Source: Rubritalea marina DSM 17716 (lineage in GTDB: Bacteria; Verrucomicrobiota; Verrucomicrobiia; Verrucomicrobiales; Akkermansiaceae). From it: DNA of 64,000 nucleotides. Within the stretch, counting starts at the first letter, position 1; every line of letters starts with the position of its first letter. The position numbers and the translations under genes were made by a program. The DNA lies in contig NZ_KB899256.1 of NCBI RefSeq assembly GCF_000378105.1, forward strand, positions 48,352 to 112,351. The letters run 5' to 3'. The notes below the pieces were generated by a model, which was not told the DNA's origin, did no database searches, and saw only the letters and a list, made by a program, of their open reading frames with translations. This document shows positions 1 to 9,874 of this stretch, piece by piece.

Positions 1-3000
1 TCCATCGCCATCATAGTCCGACAACTCAAAATCCTGTATTAAGGGATGTACGTTCGCGTCTTCATAATATTCGTAAGTATCCGTAAGAGAGTCCTGATCT
101 GAATCCTCTATATTTGGTAAAGTCCCAACCTGCCACTCGACTAGATCACTGAGGCCATCATCATCGAAGTCTCCATCACTCACAGCGAGGCCAGAGAAAA
201 AATGCAGTTCCCACCAATCCGGTATTTGGTTGGTGTTAGTATCAGCCTCATCGATAGAGTCATCCAGGCCACCGAGCACAGAGCGCTCACGCCAGTCTGC
301 CACCGCATTGCCATTCAGATCCTCTTCGCGGACTTCGAGCGGATCTGCCACAAGGTAGTAGGCTGACTGGACTGCATCCCAGAGCCAATAGCAACCATCC
401 TCAAAGGTGATTCTGGGCATGTACTCACTTTCAAGCTCTGAAGTGATTAACAGACGGTCTGCTCCGTGGAAGGTTAATGTTAATTCAATGAATGGCGTGG
501 AAGTACTCGCTTGGACATTTACCATGACTTCATCACAGTAGACTCCATTTAAAACAACTTCATCGCCAGATCCAAATCTATCTTCCATTACCGTTTGCAT
601 GACAGCTCCAAAAGTAAGCTCATAGCGATCAGCTCCAACCCCACCATCAAGAATATTAGCTCCATAACCACTGATGATGACATCATCCCCCGCACCACCT
701 TGTATGGTGTCATTCCCGCTATAGCCGTAGAGCACATCATCGCCGCCACTTCCGGTAAGGGCTTCATCGTGGCCAATCGAACCATGAATCACTTCATTGG
801 CTGAGCTACCTGCAGCCTGCACTAGCATCTCAAGAGTGTCTTGGTAATGCACGGTGCCGGACCATAGGTCAATCAACTGGACAGTCAGAGCTGGCAGATG
901 ACCAACGATATAGTCATCAGGGCTAATGTAGAGCTGCCATTCAATTACATCCCCCAGGTCATTGAGGTTGTTCACATTCAACCAATCATTCGCCCAGAAG
1001 TACCCTGGTCGTAGAGCATGTGAAGTACTAACACGGTGTGACACATACTCTATGTTTAGGTTCATAATACCAGTATGATAAGCCCCAGTAACATATCTGG
1101 AAGCATAGCGTGTGTCTGTACCACCGAATGGGTTCGGCACCTGCACACCTGTGAACTGGTCAAAACTAAATACCGTGCGGCCTATGGCATCGATACGGCA
1201 CTGGAAACTCACGACGCTAGGTATCGAATCCTGAGTGAAAGTCATCCCCTGCCACTGCACGATAAAGTAACTCTCTGAACCGGCACTGGCTGGGAAGTAC
1301 TGATAGTAGACCTCTCCCCCATCCAATCGAGCCATCAAGGGGGCGATAATCAGGTCGGAAGAGTTCTGTTGCTCATATACATCATCATAATCTATACGAA
1401 ATAAGACTTGATCTAGCTCCGCGGATGTAAGCTCCGCATCGTAGGTAAGGAATCCGTTGCGAGAGATGTAGAGGGTTTGTGTGCTCAATTCTTGCTGCGA
1501 GAAGACTTCAGCTAAGTTTTTGGTGACCATTTCATTCACAGATCCTGTGAAATCAAGCAACTCACCTGTCGCTGAGATATCTTGCCATTGGTACTGAGAT
1601 TGATTGAAGAATTGGTAATCTGGAGCTGGAACGACACCATCTTCTACAAGGCGAATACTTAGATCCCCTGTAATGGGTAAGCCATCAATAGATCGCGGCA
1701 AGGTCACGGATGAACCTTCTTGCACATTGATACGTAAGTTAGACTGAGCCACAATCGGTGAAGATTGATTGATGAATTCATTCAGGTTGGTCACATAGTC
1801 ACCATCTTGATCACCACTTGCTCCATTCTCAATGTTTACAGATCCATCATCGAGAGGATCCAAGCCATAGGTAACTTCCCAAACATTTGGTAATCCGTCT
1901 TTATCACTATCGACCAGCACATCAGCGGCTGCGGCATGGTAGGCGATGTTCTGGATCGTTCCGGCTTCCCCTTGTATAGAGGCATCCACAAAGAGTGGCT
2001 CATCGGATGAGAGGCTAGATGTGTGGATCAGTGTTTCATTGACCCAATACGTAATCTCCGTGCCGGAGCGGGCAATAGTAAAACTATCATAACTTTCATA
2101 AGATTGGGAGGCTGTGACATTACTGCCGCTCTCTCTTACAGTCACAAGGCTCTTCTCCAAAGTGATGCCAAAATCGATATCAGAGGTTGCGCTCGAATCA
2201 TTGGAAGCATTCATACCCAACGTAGCCACATCCGCGTAGGATGGGAAACGGAAGGTGACTTTGAAGTCTCCGGTAAAGGTGACCTCTGAGACAGCATCTG
2301 CATCCTCCCCATCCGCAGATTGTGATTTGCTTAGCATTGAGCCCTCATCGCCAAGCCCAGGCAAAGTCGCCTCCAAACCATTTCTGTATGACCACACCAC
2401 TGGGGACCATGAGATTACTTCATTCGCCACATTAGGATCGGAATCAAGCTCGAACTCGGCGCGGTTGGTTAGGAAATCTCTATCCGGGTCTCCAAATGCA
2501 CCATCACCACCTACATCACTTTGTGTGTCTAATTGATGAGTGGTTTCCCAGGAGTCAGCCAGTGTGTCTCGATCTTGGTCAATCAAGACATCACTAATAT
2601 TCGGTACGCGGTAAGCACAGTTCGACAATGAAGCATTGTCAGATAGGAGTGCCACATCCATGAAAAGGTCACCAGAACTCTCGATCACAGAGGTGTAAAA
2701 CACTAGACCATTGACCGCATAGGTGACCGTTTCTCCTTTTCTTTTGATACTAAAGGAATCATGCTCTGCATAAGCACGTGCCTCTGTCACTTCCACACCA
2801 TTCTCGTACACACTGACCAGTCCCTTATCCCAGAGAATAGCGTAATCGAGTTCTTCAAGTGAGGCATCTCCGTTGTTCTTGTTAAAACCTGCAGCGGCAA
2901 CCATGCTATCATCAGCGAAGCGGAAAGTGAGCTCAGCATCCTCCAGCAGTATTGCCGTTGAGACAGCGTCAGCTGGTTCACCCGCGACTTTGGTTGTCGT

Positions 3001-5823
3001 TGTTTGAAGGAATGATCCATGCTCGCCAATAGCTGCGGCTCTGGTTTCAGCACCTCTAAATTCCATCCAATCCAGCTCATTCCACGCGTCCCCAGGGCGA
3101 AGGCTCGGATCAGTGCCGCTCTCATACTCGGCAAGGTTGGTCACAAAGTCTATGTCGGGATCCCCGAGGGCTCCGTTATCTAAGTTCGTACTGCCATCGT
3201 CATTTGGATCTAAATTATTGGTGCTTTCCCAATCATCACCCAAGCCATCGTTGTCCGTATCAGCAATAATCACAACAATATCGCGTGAAACCACATTCTC
3301 GATCATGGCACCCGTGCTGCTCAATGACACATCCACAAAATAGCTTTCCTCACTGTTCTCAAGAAGGGTGTATACATCGACACCATTCACGGCCACCGTC
3401 AAGACGCCCTGCTGACGTTTGAAGTTGAAGCTGTCAGAGATCTGGTATTGCCCAAGCGTGGTGATCGCAATGCCATCTTGCAAGAGCGTGACCATCCCCT
3501 GATTCCAATAGATCGCGTATTCAAGATCTGCTAGATCTCGACTATCGTTACTGGAGTTTAAGCCCAGAGCCGCTTGCGAAATAGGATTGGCAAAGCGGAA
3601 GCTCAACTCGAACCCGTCCATAAAGCTAGTATCGGATACAGCATCCGCATTGAAGCCCTCAGCCGCATCAGTAGACTTCACCAATGCAGATCCTTGAGTT
3701 CCTGAAATTGAATTTGTGGCAGATTCGACATCCTGTAAATCAGCCCAAGCAAGAGCAGTCCAGCCTGTGCGATCGCCAGCATCTTGCGGGTCTGAATTAT
3801 TCAAATACTCGACGATATTGGTGAGCATATCACCATCTGGATCTCCCATCGCCCCGTTCACGGCATTCGTAGAGCCGTCGTCGTCTGAATCTAGCCCATT
3901 GTTCGCCTCCCAATCACTAGGCAAGCCATCCTCATCTACATCATTGTCTATGATCGTAACGGATGCTCCAAAGCCAGAAATAGTATGAGTATCGCTAAGA
4001 TTTAGCTCTAATGTTAGCTCTTCTTTCCCTTCGGCGCTTAAGTCATAAATCGGGGTAACGATTACGGAAACGCTGGATTGCCCTGCTGGTATGACAGCCA
4101 CACCGGATAGAGGTTGATAATCCTCACTAGCTTGAGCGGTACCACTCACGAAATATGTAACCGCTAGATCCGAACTTACTGGCTGGCCAGCGGCAACAAT
4201 GAAGGATGCTGTGTTGCTCACATCAGTAGCATCCGCGATCATGTCATCAGCAGTAATGGTGATCACGGGGAGCACATAATCCACAATAGTGACGGAATCC
4301 TGAGAGGCTCCAACAGTAAAGCCTTGACCAGCAAGTAGCGTCAGAATCAGTGATTCATCCCCCTCAGCAATGAGGTCTGAAACAGCCGCAATATCAATAT
4401 CTGCCGTAGTTTCGTTTGCAGGTATGACAACGCTTCCGCTCAGCTGGGTGTAGTCCACTCCATTGGTTGCTGATCCCCCTAGTGTGTATTCCACCACAAG
4501 TGATGTTGCCCATGCGATTGTCGAAGTGACGGTGAAACGCGCCAAATCTGAGCTATCTTGTTCTGAGGCCAATGCATCAGCGACACTTACAGACAATTCA
4601 GGAAGTGGCTGGTCTACGATAGAAATCGTCGCCTCATCTGACTCAAGAGCAAAGCCATCACCCTGAGAGAGGGTGATCGTGACAGTCTCGGTCGACTCAA
4701 GCTCAAGATCTTTAATCGCAGTGACTTCTATAGTATTCGAAGATTCACCTGCTGGGATGATTACCATTCCAGATAAATCTATGAAATCAACTCCTGACGT
4801 AGCAGTTCCGCTGACCACATACTGAAGCTGCAGATCTTGAGTCACGGCTTCGCTGATATTAACGGTCAATACCGCTGTGTCAGTGACATCTTCTTCAGAA
4901 GCTGTCGCGTCCGTAGCTACGATAGATACGGTTGGTAATTCGTAATCAGAGATCACAACGGATGCCGACGCCGAGCCTAGCTCGTAACCAGCACCTGCAA
5001 GTAGAGTGAGTGACACCTCTTCATCACCTTCAAGTTCTAGGTCGCTGATAGCAGTCACCACAACATCAACACTAGAAGTGTCAGCTGGGATCACTACTCC
5101 ACCTGACAGGCTATCATAGTCTACCCCATTGCTTGCTGTACCACCCACAGAGTAGCTCACCGCGAGGTCTTCACTGACTGGTTTCGAAGCGCTAATACGA
5201 AGAATACCCGTATCTGAACTATCTGACTCATTCGCAGTCGCGTCTATGGCTGTAATCGACACGACCACATCCCCGCTAAGCTCATCTCCGTCTTCGATGA
5301 AGCGTAGCGCGAAGAGGGCCTTGAGCTGTCCAATGCTGGCGAGCTTATAGTTGTCCGCCACGGGGGTGGCTTCGTCCCACGGGTAGTTGTTGGCGGAGAG
5401 GGTGATGCCATTTTTCTGGGCTTGATCCTGCAGCCAGCCCTCTGGAAGAACATCGTAGAAGGGCTTGGCTAGGGCCTTGAGCTGGCCGAGGTTGAGTGGG
5501 GCGAGCTGGGCTTGATACCAGGCGGAGTCTGGGTTCTGCGGCGGTGCTGGGAAGATGGATTCGAGATCGATCTCTGCAGCGAGATCTGGAGATTGCAGCG
5601 CCAGCTCAGCCTTGGCTTGTATCGCCATCCATTTTGCCTGCCCGATACTTGCTACCGCCAGGTTGTTCTGCGTTGCAGCATCGTCGATGACACCACGGTC
5701 TTGCCACCATTGCAAAGTTTGGGCACTTGCATATGGCGTCAACAAAGAAAGCGTGAATGCAAGAGCAGCACACAAGGAGGTGACACGCCAGTGCATGGCG
5801 GGTAGGAATGAGGAATCCTTCAT
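1..5823 (-). CDS. Giant secreted multidomain protein (Calx-beta, TSP3-like, LamG-like, RTX), C-terminus outside window
   Basis: The frame is open from an ATG at 5823 to the window edge (1941 codons, no stop), so the C-terminus is missing. It begins with a signal peptide ending near YASAQ; an in-frame ATG at 5796 is an alternative start and neither has a clear ribosome site. Residues ~35-185 carry the repeated GQLKAL(A) segment seen at the N-terminus of many verrucomicrobial secreted proteins. Residues ~187-623 hold four Calx-beta-like modules (each with a G.A..GVDY..LSG.V.IPA core). Three ~200-residue units follow, each a TSP3-like D.DNDGL.D.WE acidic segment plus a beta-rich LamG-like domain, and then a fourth acidic segment. 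Residues ~1690-1738 are RTX-like glycine/aspartate nonapeptides (GGAGDDV, GGVGADRYEL). The visible end again has acidic DSDQDSLTD repeats. Likely a calcium-binding surface or secreted adhesin or exoprotein; the ligand is unknown. It is probably co-transcribed with the gene ending at 5912. Confidence 0.85.
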   Translation of the reverse strand, partial: MKDSSFLPAMHWRVTSLCAALAFTLSLLTPYASAQTLQWWQDRGVIDDAATQNNLAVASIGQAKWMAIQAKAELALQSPDLAAEIDLESIFPAPPQNPDSAWYQAQLAPLNLGQLKALAKPFYDVLPEGWLQDQAQKNGITLSANNYPWDEATPVADNYKLASIGQLKALFALRFIEDGDELSGDVVVSITAIDATANESDSSDTGILRISASKPVSEDLAVSYSVGGTASNGVDYDSLSGGVVIPADTSSVDVVVTAISDLELEGDEEVSLTLLAGAGYELGSASASVVISDYELPTVSIVATDATASEEDVTDTAVLTVNISEAVTQDLQLQYVVSGTATSGVDFIDLSGMVIIPAGESSNTIEVTAIKDLELESTETVTITLSQGDGFALESDEATISIVDQPLPELSVSVADALASEQDSSDLARFTVTSTIAWATSLVVEYTLGGSATNGVDYTQLSGSVVIPANETTADIDIAAVSDLIAEGDESLILTLLAGQGFTVGASQDSVTIVDYVLPVITITADDMIADATDVSNTASFIVAAGQPVSSDLAVTYFVSGTAQASEDYQPLSGVAVIPAGQSSVSVIVTPIYDLSAEGKEELTLELNLSDTHTISGFGASVTIIDNDVDEDGLPSDWEANNGLDSDDDGSTNAVNGAMGDPDGDMLTNIVEYLNNSDPQDAGDRTGWTALAWADLQDVESATNSISGTQGSALVKSTDAAEGFNADAVSDTSFMDGFELSFRFANPISQAALGLNSSNDSRDLADLEYAIYWNQGMVTLLQDGIAITTLGQYQISDSFNFKRQQGVLTVAVNGVDVYTLLENSEESYFVDVSLSSTGAMIENVVSRDIVVIIADTDNDGLGDDWESTNNLDPNDDGSTNLDNGALGDPDIDFVTNLAEYESGTDPSLRPGDAWNELDWMEFRGAETRAAAIGEHGSFLQTTTTKVAGEPADAVSTAILLEDAELTFRFADDSMVAAAGFNKNNGDASLEELDYAILWDKGLVSVYENGVEVTEARAYAEHDSFSIKRKGETVTYAVNGLVFYTSVIESSGDLFMDVALLSDNASLSNCAYRVPNISDVLIDQDRDTLADSWETTHQLDTQSDVGGDGAFGDPDRDFLTNRAEFELDSDPNVANEVISWSPVVWSYRNGLEATLPGLGDEGSMLSKSQSADGEDADAVSEVTFTGDFKVTFRFPSYADVATLGMNASNDSSATSDIDFGITLEKSLVTVRESGSNVTASQSYESYDSFTIARSGTEITYWVNETLIHTSSLSSDEPLFVDASIQGEAGTIQNIAYHAAAADVLVDSDKDGLPNVWEVTYGLDPLDDGSVNIENGASGDQDGDYVTNLNEFINQSSPIVAQSNLRINVQEGSSVTLPRSIDGLPITGDLSIRLVEDGVVPAPDYQFFNQSQYQWQDISATGELLDFTGSVNEMVTKNLAEVFSQQELSTQTLYISRNGFLTYDAELTSAELDQVLFRIDYDDVYEQQNSSDLIIAPLMARLDGGEVYYQYFPASAGSESYFIVQWQGMTFTQDSIPSVVSFQCRIDAIGRTVFSFDQFTGVQVPNPFGGTDTRYASRYVTGAYHTGIMNLNIEYVSHRVSTSHALRPGYFWANDWLNVNNLNDLGDVIEWQLYISPDDYIVGHLPALTVQLIDLWSGTVHYQDTLEMLVQAAGSSANEVIHGSIGHDEALTGSGGDDVLYGYSGNDTIQGGAGDDVIISGYGANILDGGVGADRYELTFGAVMQTVMEDRFGSGDEVVLNGVYCDEVMVNVQASTSTPFIELTLTFHGADRLLITSELESEYMPRITFEDGCYWLWDAVQSAYYLVADPLEVREEDLNGNAVADWRERSVLGGLDDSIDEADTNTNQIPDWWELHFFSGLAVSDGDFDDDGLSDLVEWQVGTLPNIEDSDQDSLTDTYEYYEDANVHPLIQDFELSDYDGDG

Positions 5824-5911
5824 CAATCAGGCGGTAAGTAAGAAGTAAAAAAATGCTAAGCTCGAAGTGTGAGCCCTGCCGGTCATGCGGTAGGCAAGGG
5901 AAATCAGGTAT

Positions 5912-7738
5912 TTACTCAGCAGCACCAAAGATCCCCATGGAGATGTCGCCCTGGGCCTTGGAGAGCACCACGGAGCCGTCGGCCTTGATGTGGAGTGGGA
6001 CGGAGTTATCGTCCGCAGTAGCCTTGCCGATTTCGACCGATCCGTCTTGCAAGACGGTGAGGGCATTTTTGCGGTCCGAATCGGATGAGCCAATACCTAC
6101 TTCGAGCACGGAATTCTGATCATCCCCCTGCCAGGCGGCACGACCAGCATCTGTGACGCGTGGTTCATTGAAGCCCATCGCGGTGGAATAACTAGCCTTG
6201 GCCAATCCACCAGCCATGGCTACTGCATAAGCAGCGTCTGTCGTCCCATCAGCCATTGCTACTGAACCGTGACCATCAGCTTGTGCCAACGACATGGCTG
6301 TTGCATAATCAGAATCAGTTTCGCCTCCTGACATTGCCACTGAACGGAGTCCGTCACTAATACCTCCCGCAAGTACTATATTTCTACTTAGACCAAGTGC
6401 ATATCGCATGGACGCCCCATCTGTAAGAACAATCTCTCCCCCCACTGTCAAAGGACCAGCCAAATCAGCAGAACCATCCTTCTTCACCACAAAGGCATTG
6501 GAGCGGTTGGCTTCGTCGGCACCATTACCGACTGCGAATTGGATGTCTCGGCTATCAACGTTGTACTGGCCGACGACAAAACCACGATCTGAAGCGTTCA
6601 GTATTTTTTCACCAAAGGCGAATGATGTTTGCCCCGAGGCCGTACTATCATGTCCCCCCGCAAAACTGTACTTCCCATCAGCATCAGTGATGTGCCCGAT
6701 AGCCAATGCTCCTGTTCCACGACTGACTGAACTCATACCAATCGATGCCGCGGCATATCCCGTAGCAACGGCGTTATTGCCTGTTGCGAAGGCATTGTCA
6801 CCCATGACGAAGGAATGGTTACCAAAGGCCACTGCTTGATCGCCATGCGCCATGGAACCTGAGCCAAAGGCTACCGAGTTGTATCCGATGTGTTGATCAG
6901 TCCAGCTGTTGGCGTTTGCTGTTCCCACACGGAGTGCAGACTTTCCGCTGTGCCACATAAAGCGCGAGCCAGCGCCCTCCATCGGGATTCGACTATTGTC
7001 GGCTTCGAAGAGAAGTGAGTTGCCTCCTGCTTGATTGTTCGGCGACTGGCTGATGTAGCTACCTGAGAGCACTGTAGCCACTGAATCTTCCGTCAGCACC
7101 TTAGCTCCATCGACATAGACGCCAGGTTCTTTGGAAAACCCGGGAATAACATCACCCTTGGCAACCAATAATTGGGGTTGAATGGGCTCAAACCTAGCGA
7201 TTTCTGTTTGAGTAGGAGTCGTATAATACCAACTATTCTCCATGGGGGAGATTATAGAAACAGAAATTTTAACATCCACTGGCATAGGGTTAAAAGCATG
7301 TAACGCCAACAAGCCTAACCAACCATCATCATTGTCTGCAGCCATTACATTATAGTGAAGATGACTGGCTGAAAATTTAACTTCTGAAACCACACCCTCC
7401 TCAATCTTACCAGGCTTATACATCAAGAGAAGCTCACCTGAAGAGTCTCCACCAACACCAGCAGATGAAACTTGAATTCGATGAACAGTATCTACTCGAA
7501 ATTCTCCAATAGGTATAAGGACCTCCGCTCCAGCTGGCACCATGTATTCGACCTGAACTATAGCCTTATCAACATCCACCCCATCCGAGCCGTCTTCAGC
7601 CTGAAGGTACTTGAGCTCCGCGACACCATAATCTGGCTCAACGACAGTCTGCGCTGACAGTGCTGAGCTTAAGAGCAAAGAGGAAGCTAAGATCGAGTTA
7701 GCATTCAATAAACGATGGAAAGAGCGATAGGTTTTCAT
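5912..7738 (-). CDS. Exported protein with YadA-head-like (Hep/Hag) beta-roll repeats
   Basis: The 608-residue product starts with a signal peptide (cleavage near ALSAQ). Residues ~285-390 and ~460-525 are made of 14-residue-type repeats of the pattern (S/A)xAxGxxAxAxG (for example SVAFGSGSMAHGDQAVAFG), the signature of the left-handed beta-roll head of trimeric autotransporter adhesins. The usual YadA membrane anchor is absent: the protein ends GIFGAAE soon after a GxVxIGKA-type segment. It may be a secreted or surface trimer displayed by another route, or a tail-fibre-like protein. It lies 88 bp upstream of the giant Calx-beta gene in the same orientation, which suggests an operon. The repeat assignment is firm; the function is inferred. 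Confidence 0.85.
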   Translation of the reverse strand: MKTYRSFHRLLNANSILASSLLLSSALSAQTVVEPDYGVAELKYLQAEDGSDGVDVDKAIVQVEYMVPAGAEVLIPIGEFRVDTVHRIQVSSAGVGGDSSGELLLMYKPGKIEEGVVSEVKFSASHLHYNVMAADNDDGWLGLLALHAFNPMPVDVKISVSIISPMENSWYYTTPTQTEIARFEPIQPQLLVAKGDVIPGFSKEPGVYVDGAKVLTEDSVATVLSGSYISQSPNNQAGGNSLLFEADNSRIPMEGAGSRFMWHSGKSALRVGTANANSWTDQHIGYNSVAFGSGSMAHGDQAVAFGNHSFVMGDNAFATGNNAVATGYAAASIGMSSVSRGTGALAIGHITDADGKYSFAGGHDSTASGQTSFAFGEKILNASDRGFVVGQYNVDSRDIQFAVGNGADEANRSNAFVVKKDGSADLAGPLTVGGEIVLTDGASMRYALGLSRNIVLAGGISDGLRSVAMSGGETDSDYATAMSLAQADGHGSVAMADGTTDAAYAVAMAGGLAKASYSTAMGFNEPRVTDAGRAAWQGDDQNSVLEVGIGSSDSDRKNALTVLQDGSVEIGKATADDNSVPLHIKADGSVVLSKAQGDISMGIFGAAE

Positions 7739-8239
7739 GTCAGTTAGATGATGAAAAAGAGAAATCAGTTAGATAATAACATGTCAACTGCAAACAACAT
7801 TCTCTCGGGTCCTCAATCTATATGAAGCAGACACCGATTCTATCGATACTGCATCTAGACATGATCTACATTAAATGAAGCCTCTGCCTCAGCAGGGACG
7901 GATTCCCCTCGACCCGCCGAGCTGCACCCAGAAGCAGAAGCCGCCCAGCGGTGCACAGATCAACAAAACCTAGGGTGCTAAGAAATTCTGAATCCACACC
8001 GCCACGGCAATTCGAACTTCTAGAAGTTACGCAGCCAAGCTAGCTGGACGGCATGGAAAGCCATCCCTGCCACCACCATGAACATGCGATCCGCCAGAAA
8101 GTGCGTTAGGGATGCGTGTCTTTGCACCCTCTTTAAACATGTCGTAACTTGTATACTTCACTTACGCATGGAGTAATTGTTTCGAGTCGTTTATCTTCCC
8201 ATGATGTAGCGACTAGAACAACGACTCTGATAATATATT
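7739..8239. other. 501-bp intergenic region between divergent genes
   Basis: No convincing gene is seen here. It separates the minus-strand surface-protein genes from the plus-strand sugar operon and should hold both promoters. A TATACT hexamer at 8152-8157 is a possible -10 for the operon but has no good -35 at the right distance. A half copy of the dispersed ACCTAGGGTGCT repeat lies at 7965-7980. Confidence 0.5.
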
Positions 8240-9874
8240 TTGAAGCCATCTACTGAAGCAGCGCAAGGCGCACCCTTTTTAAAAAAACTCGCCATTTACG
8301 GTCGGCTCTCCGGCCCGGGCTGGCTGCAGGCCGCAGTGACTCTGGGAGGGGGTTCCTTGGTGGGAGCGCTTTACCTAGGGGTGATCGGCGGCAATGAACT
8401 CCTATGGCTACAGCCTTTGGCAATGCTCTTTGGGGTGGTGATGCTCGCGGCTCTGGCCTACATCACCCTGAGCACCGAGGAGACGCCCTTTGTTTCTACC
8501 TGCAAGCACATTTCTCCAGTCCTGGCGTGGGCATGGCTACTCGCCACGGTGATTGCCGACTGCGTCTTCTGCCCAGCGCAGGCCTCGCTCGGGCTGGGGA
8601 TCGTGCAACAAAACTTCGGCCTAAGCGCAGCCAATCCCTACCTCATCACTGGCTTGATGGCGGTGATCGCTTATGCGGTGGTTTACTTTTACAGCTCGGG
8701 CTCGAAGGGTGTGGCGACCTTTGAGAACATCCTGAAGGTGATGGTCGGCATCGTGATCCTATGCTTTTTCGGAGCCGCCGCGGTGCACATGGCGAATGGA
8801 AATGTGGCGCTGGGTTCCGTGCTGAAAGGCTTCATTCCGGATTTTAGTTCCTTATTCTCCCCAGCCGAGACACTGCAATCAGCGATCAGCGCGACCGGCA
8901 GTCACGCCACCTACTGGGAAGGCCTCATTGGTAATCAACAACGCTCGATCATCATCACCGCCTTCGGCACCGCGGTGGCCATCAACATGACCTTCCTTCT
9001 GCCCTACACACTCAAGAAAAAAGGCTGGAGCAAAGGCGAACGTGAGCTCTCGCGCTACGATCTCGGGCTCGGACTCGCGCTCCCATTCGTCATCGCCGCC
9101 TCATTCCTCGTGATCACCGCCTCGGCTCAATTCCACGGCAAAGCTGACGACATTCTTAACGCTGAGGGCAAGCCAATCGCATTAGAAACTGGCTATTACA
9201 ACAACCTCAAAGGCAGGCTCGCTGCAGCTGAGATCCCTTTCACTGAAGAAACCTTACAGGCCACAGCCGACGCCCTGCCGCTGGCCGACCGCCAGCTTGC
9301 GGCCTACATCACCAAACGTGACGCACGCCAGCTGGCCACCGCACTGGCACCACTAGTGGGAGAAAAACCCTCACAGCTGATCTTTGGCATTGGCATTCTC
9401 GCGATGGCCGTCTCCACCATGATTGTGCACATGCTGATGAATGGCTTCGCCATCTCTCAGGCGATGGGCAAACCGGGCTCGAAAAAACCATTCCTCATCG
9501 GCGCTGCCATCCCCGCCATCACTGCGGCTCTGGCGCCCTACCTCTGGAGTGGTGCGAACAAGACCGCGATGGCCGTGCCAGCTTCAGTCATTGCCACCAC
9601 GCTGCTACCGATTGCCTACCTGATCTTCATTCTCCTGATGAATTCCAAAGGCACCCTAGGTTCTGAAATGCTCCGTGGCAGCAAACGCATCATCGTGAAC
9701 CTCCTCATGGGCATTGGCCTCTTCCTCGCAGGCTTCGCCTCAGTCTGGGCATTGCTCAACAAAGGCACCCCAGGTTTCTACGGGCTCATCATCCTTGGGG
9801 CACTCGCCGCCATCGGTATCATTTCATTCATCTTGAAGAACCGCCAAACGGCACAACCCACCCATCAACGATGA
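8240..9874 (+). CDS. Multi-pass membrane transporter, Nramp-like
   Basis: A 544-residue hydrophobic protein with about eleven predicted membrane segments. Near the N-terminus it has GPGWLQAAVTLGGGS, which resembles the GPG...DPGN first helix of Nramp-type divalent-metal transporters but lacks the metal-binding DPGN residues, so the substrate may not be a metal ion. A soluble insert lies at ~residues 305-375 between membrane segments. The start is TTG at 8240: an in-frame TAA lies at 8231 and no earlier ATG exists. The stop overlaps the next gene by 4 bp (ATGA), so it is translationally coupled to the oxidoreductase. By context it may import the sugar or a metal cofactor used by the operon; the specificity is unknown. 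Confidence 0.7.
   Translation: MKPSTEAAQGAPFLKKLAIYGRLSGPGWLQAAVTLGGGSLVGALYLGVIGGNELLWLQPLAMLFGVVMLAALAYITLSTEETPFVSTCKHISPVLAWAWLLATVIADCVFCPAQASLGLGIVQQNFGLSAANPYLITGLMAVIAYAVVYFYSSGSKGVATFENILKVMVGIVILCFFGAAAVHMANGNVALGSVLKGFIPDFSSLFSPAETLQSAISATGSHATYWEGLIGNQQRSIIITAFGTAVAINMTFLLPYTLKKKGWSKGERELSRYDLGLGLALPFVIAASFLVITASAQFHGKADDILNAEGKPIALETGYYNNLKGRLAAAEIPFTEETLQATADALPLADRQLAAYITKRDARQLATALAPLVGEKPSQLIFGIGILAMAVSTMIVHMLMNGFAISQAMGKPGSKKPFLIGAAIPAITAALAPYLWSGANKTAMAVPASVIATTLLPIAYLIFILLMNSKGTLGSEMLRGSKRIIVNLLMGIGLFLAGFASVWALLNKGTPGFYGLIILGALAAIGIISFILKNRQTAQPTHQR

Noticed and set aside
5912..6119. Plus-strand reading frames across the surface-protein genes and similar antisense frames in ribosomal and metH genes
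   Set aside because: They mirror codon structure of strong minus- or plus-strand genes and have no start sites, domains or hydrophobic patterns of their own.
8231..8242. Leaderless promoter with TAATAT at 8231 for the transporter
   Set aside because: The -10-like box is too close to the TTG start for a normal promoter and no -35 is present; start assignment is kept on frame evidence only.
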